NCBI GenBank assembly: GCA_025455985.1
Contig: JALOLM010000163.1
Coordinates: 1 to 5,643, forward strand
DNA: 5,643 bases
Source: Candidatus Nanopelagicales bacterium
GTDB lineage: Bacteria; Actinomycetota; Actinomycetes; S36-B12; UBA10799
Reading direction: 5' to 3'
Shown: positions 5,194-5,643 of the stretch, one piece after another
How positions within the stretch are numbered: the first letter of the stretch is position 1
Layout: the number at the start of each line of letters is the position of its first letter
Notes under the pieces: model-generated
Seen by the model: the letters and a program-made list of their open reading frames with translations, nothing else
The model's database searches: none
Told to the model about the DNA's origin: nothing
Translations under genes and position numbers: made by a program

Positions 5194-5493
5194 TCACCGG
5201 TCGGTGCTGAACCCGACCTCCCACAGGTCATAGTGCCGGTTGACAATGCAGGAACGGAGCATCCCCGTGACCTTCGACAGGTACGGCGTCCCCTGTGAGG
5301 TGGCCAGCATTGCCTGCTTCGACTCCCAGAAACTCACCGTCTGGGCCTTCTTCTTGTCCTCGTCGATGTAGATCGCCGTGCTGACGAACCCGGGTTGCTC
5401 CTTGATCACGGGAACGATCTGCTCCTCGAAGATGCGGACTGCCTCGTCGGCCTTGCTGGGGATGACATCCGCGACGATAGTACGCGCGTACAT
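5194..5493 (-). CDS. ABM-type (dimeric alpha/beta-barrel) small protein
   Basis: A 99-residue cytoplasmic protein with the fold and length of the antibiotic biosynthesis monooxygenase (ABM) group of ferredoxin-like dimeric alpha/beta barrels. The order is strand (YARTIVADVI, 2-11), helix (ADEAVRIFEEQIVPVIKEQ, 15-33), the characteristic PGFVS turn and strand (34-38, continuing into TAIYIDED), a strand with QTVSFWESKQAM (51-62), and a C-terminal helix and strand ending YDLWEVGFS (88-96). Such proteins include cofactor-free monooxygenases of quinones, haem-degrading enzymes and stress-related proteins of unknown activity; nothing here fixes a substrate. I prefer the ATG at 5493 because AAAGGGGG lies 6 nt upstream; a GTG immediately before it (5496) is the alternative. 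The gene is divergent from the one starting at 5639, and a long inverted repeat covers its -35 region, suggesting repressor control. Confidence 0.83.
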   Translation of the reverse strand: MYARTIVADVIPSKADEAVRIFEEQIVPVIKEQPGFVSTAIYIDEDKKKAQTVSFWESKQAMLATSQGTPYLSKVTGMLRSCIVNRHYDLWEVGFSTDR

Positions 5494-5520
5494 CACGCAC
5501 CCCCTTTCTCCCCTACTTCA

Positions 5521-5550
5521 ATCGTAGATCCATTTCGGGGCTACGGTCGG
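5521..5550 (-). promoter_or_regulatory. Probable promoter of the ABM-domain gene
   Basis: On the minus strand CCGACC (5545-5550) and TACGAT (5521-5526; four of six -10 matches) are 18 nt apart. A start near 5513 gives a leader of about 20 nt containing AAAGGGGG. The -35 lies inside the inverted repeat at 5542-5568. Confidence 0.45.
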
Positions 5551-5568
5551 CCGGAACCGGCCGCCGTA
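5542..5568. promoter_or_regulatory. Long inverted repeat, candidate operator
   Basis: An almost perfect dyad: core arms CGGCCGG (5548-5554) and CCGGCCG (5557-5563) flank AA, and outer arms TACGG (5542-5546) and CCGTA (5564-5568) pair as well, with only T5547 unpaired. This gives 12-bp arms within 27 nt. It sits between divergent genes and covers the predicted -35 of the ABM gene, a position typical of an operator for a dimeric repressor such as TetR-type proteins. The regulator's identity is inference. Confidence 0.55.
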
Positions 5569-5579
5569 CGGACGATTCC

Positions 5580-5637
5580 CTGCCAATAGGCGCGTCGGTG
5601 GACTACAACAGAAAGTGAGGCTCCGCGAGGAGGACCC
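5580..5637 (+). promoter_or_regulatory. Possible promoter and strong ribosome site of the divergent gene
   Basis: CTGCCA (5580-5585; four of six -35 matches) and TACAAC (5604-5609) are 18 nt apart. The ribosome binding site GAGGAGG (5627-5633) lies 5 nt before the ATG at 5639 and is the best Shine-Dalgarno match in the window. The promoter call is tentative because the -10 lacks the final T. Confidence 0.35.
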
Positions 5638-5638
5638 G

Positions 5639-5643
5639 ATGAC
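5639..5643 (+). CDS. Start of a divergent gene, product unknown (cut by window edge)
   Basis: Only ATG and two further bases are inside the window. The call rests on the GAGGAGG ribosome binding site 5 nt upstream and on the intergenic layout, with a promoter-like pair and an inverted repeat between it and the divergent ABM-domain gene. A gene for the regulator binding that repeat would fit such a layout, but the sequence does not show it. Confidence 0.5.

Noticed and set aside
4110..5210. 366-codon plus-strand open frame opposite the frameshifted hydrolase
   Set aside because: It is uninterrupted, which is tempting, but the translation shows no domain while the opposite strand shows a full hydrolase with its triad. 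It is best explained as an antisense shadow.

Overview
The window looks like ordinary chromosomal DNA from a high-GC Gram-positive bacterium, most likely an actinomycete (Actinomycetota). The grounds are the G+C-rich third codon positions, the use of GTG as well as ATG starts, two genes that appear to be transcribed as leaderless mRNAs (a -10 box ending 7 nt before the ATG), and several Sec-exported small proteins with Ala-rich signal peptides. I see no rRNA, tRNA, CRISPR array, insertion sequence or phage gene. Genus cannot be told from the sequence alone.

Layout, left to right. Almost everything is on the minus strand. Positions 1-235 hold the first 78 residues of a class II fumarase (fumC), cut by the window edge. 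Upstream of it, in the same direction, is a bile acid:sodium symporter (BASS/SBF) family membrane transporter (327-1211). Next come a small secreted four-cysteine protein (1359-1709) and an epoxide-hydrolase-like alpha/beta hydrolase (1793-2668), each with its own probable leaderless promoter. Positions 2705-3041 are largely unexplained, with one weak minus-strand ORF. A short plus-strand ORF (3042-3200, 52 aa) with a good ribosome binding site ends 6 nt from the stop of a convergent minus-strand gene for a secreted beta-rich protein (3207-4094). Then comes a second alpha/beta hydrolase, of the serine type (4155-5041), whose reading frame is broken near 4790. A small ABM-type dimeric alpha/beta-barrel protein (5194-5493) follows. 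The last 5 nt (5639-5643) are the start of a divergent plus-strand gene with a strong Shine-Dalgarno sequence.

The genes do not form one obvious pathway. Most have their own promoter-like sequence and sit 60-150 nt apart, so they are probably separate transcription units, with the transporter-fumC pair the best candidate for co-transcription. The points most worth following are the frame break in the second hydrolase, the long inverted repeat over the ABM gene promoter in the divergent intergenic region, the unrecognised 52-aa ORF, and the paired leaderless promoters. I found no convincing new multi-gene system.
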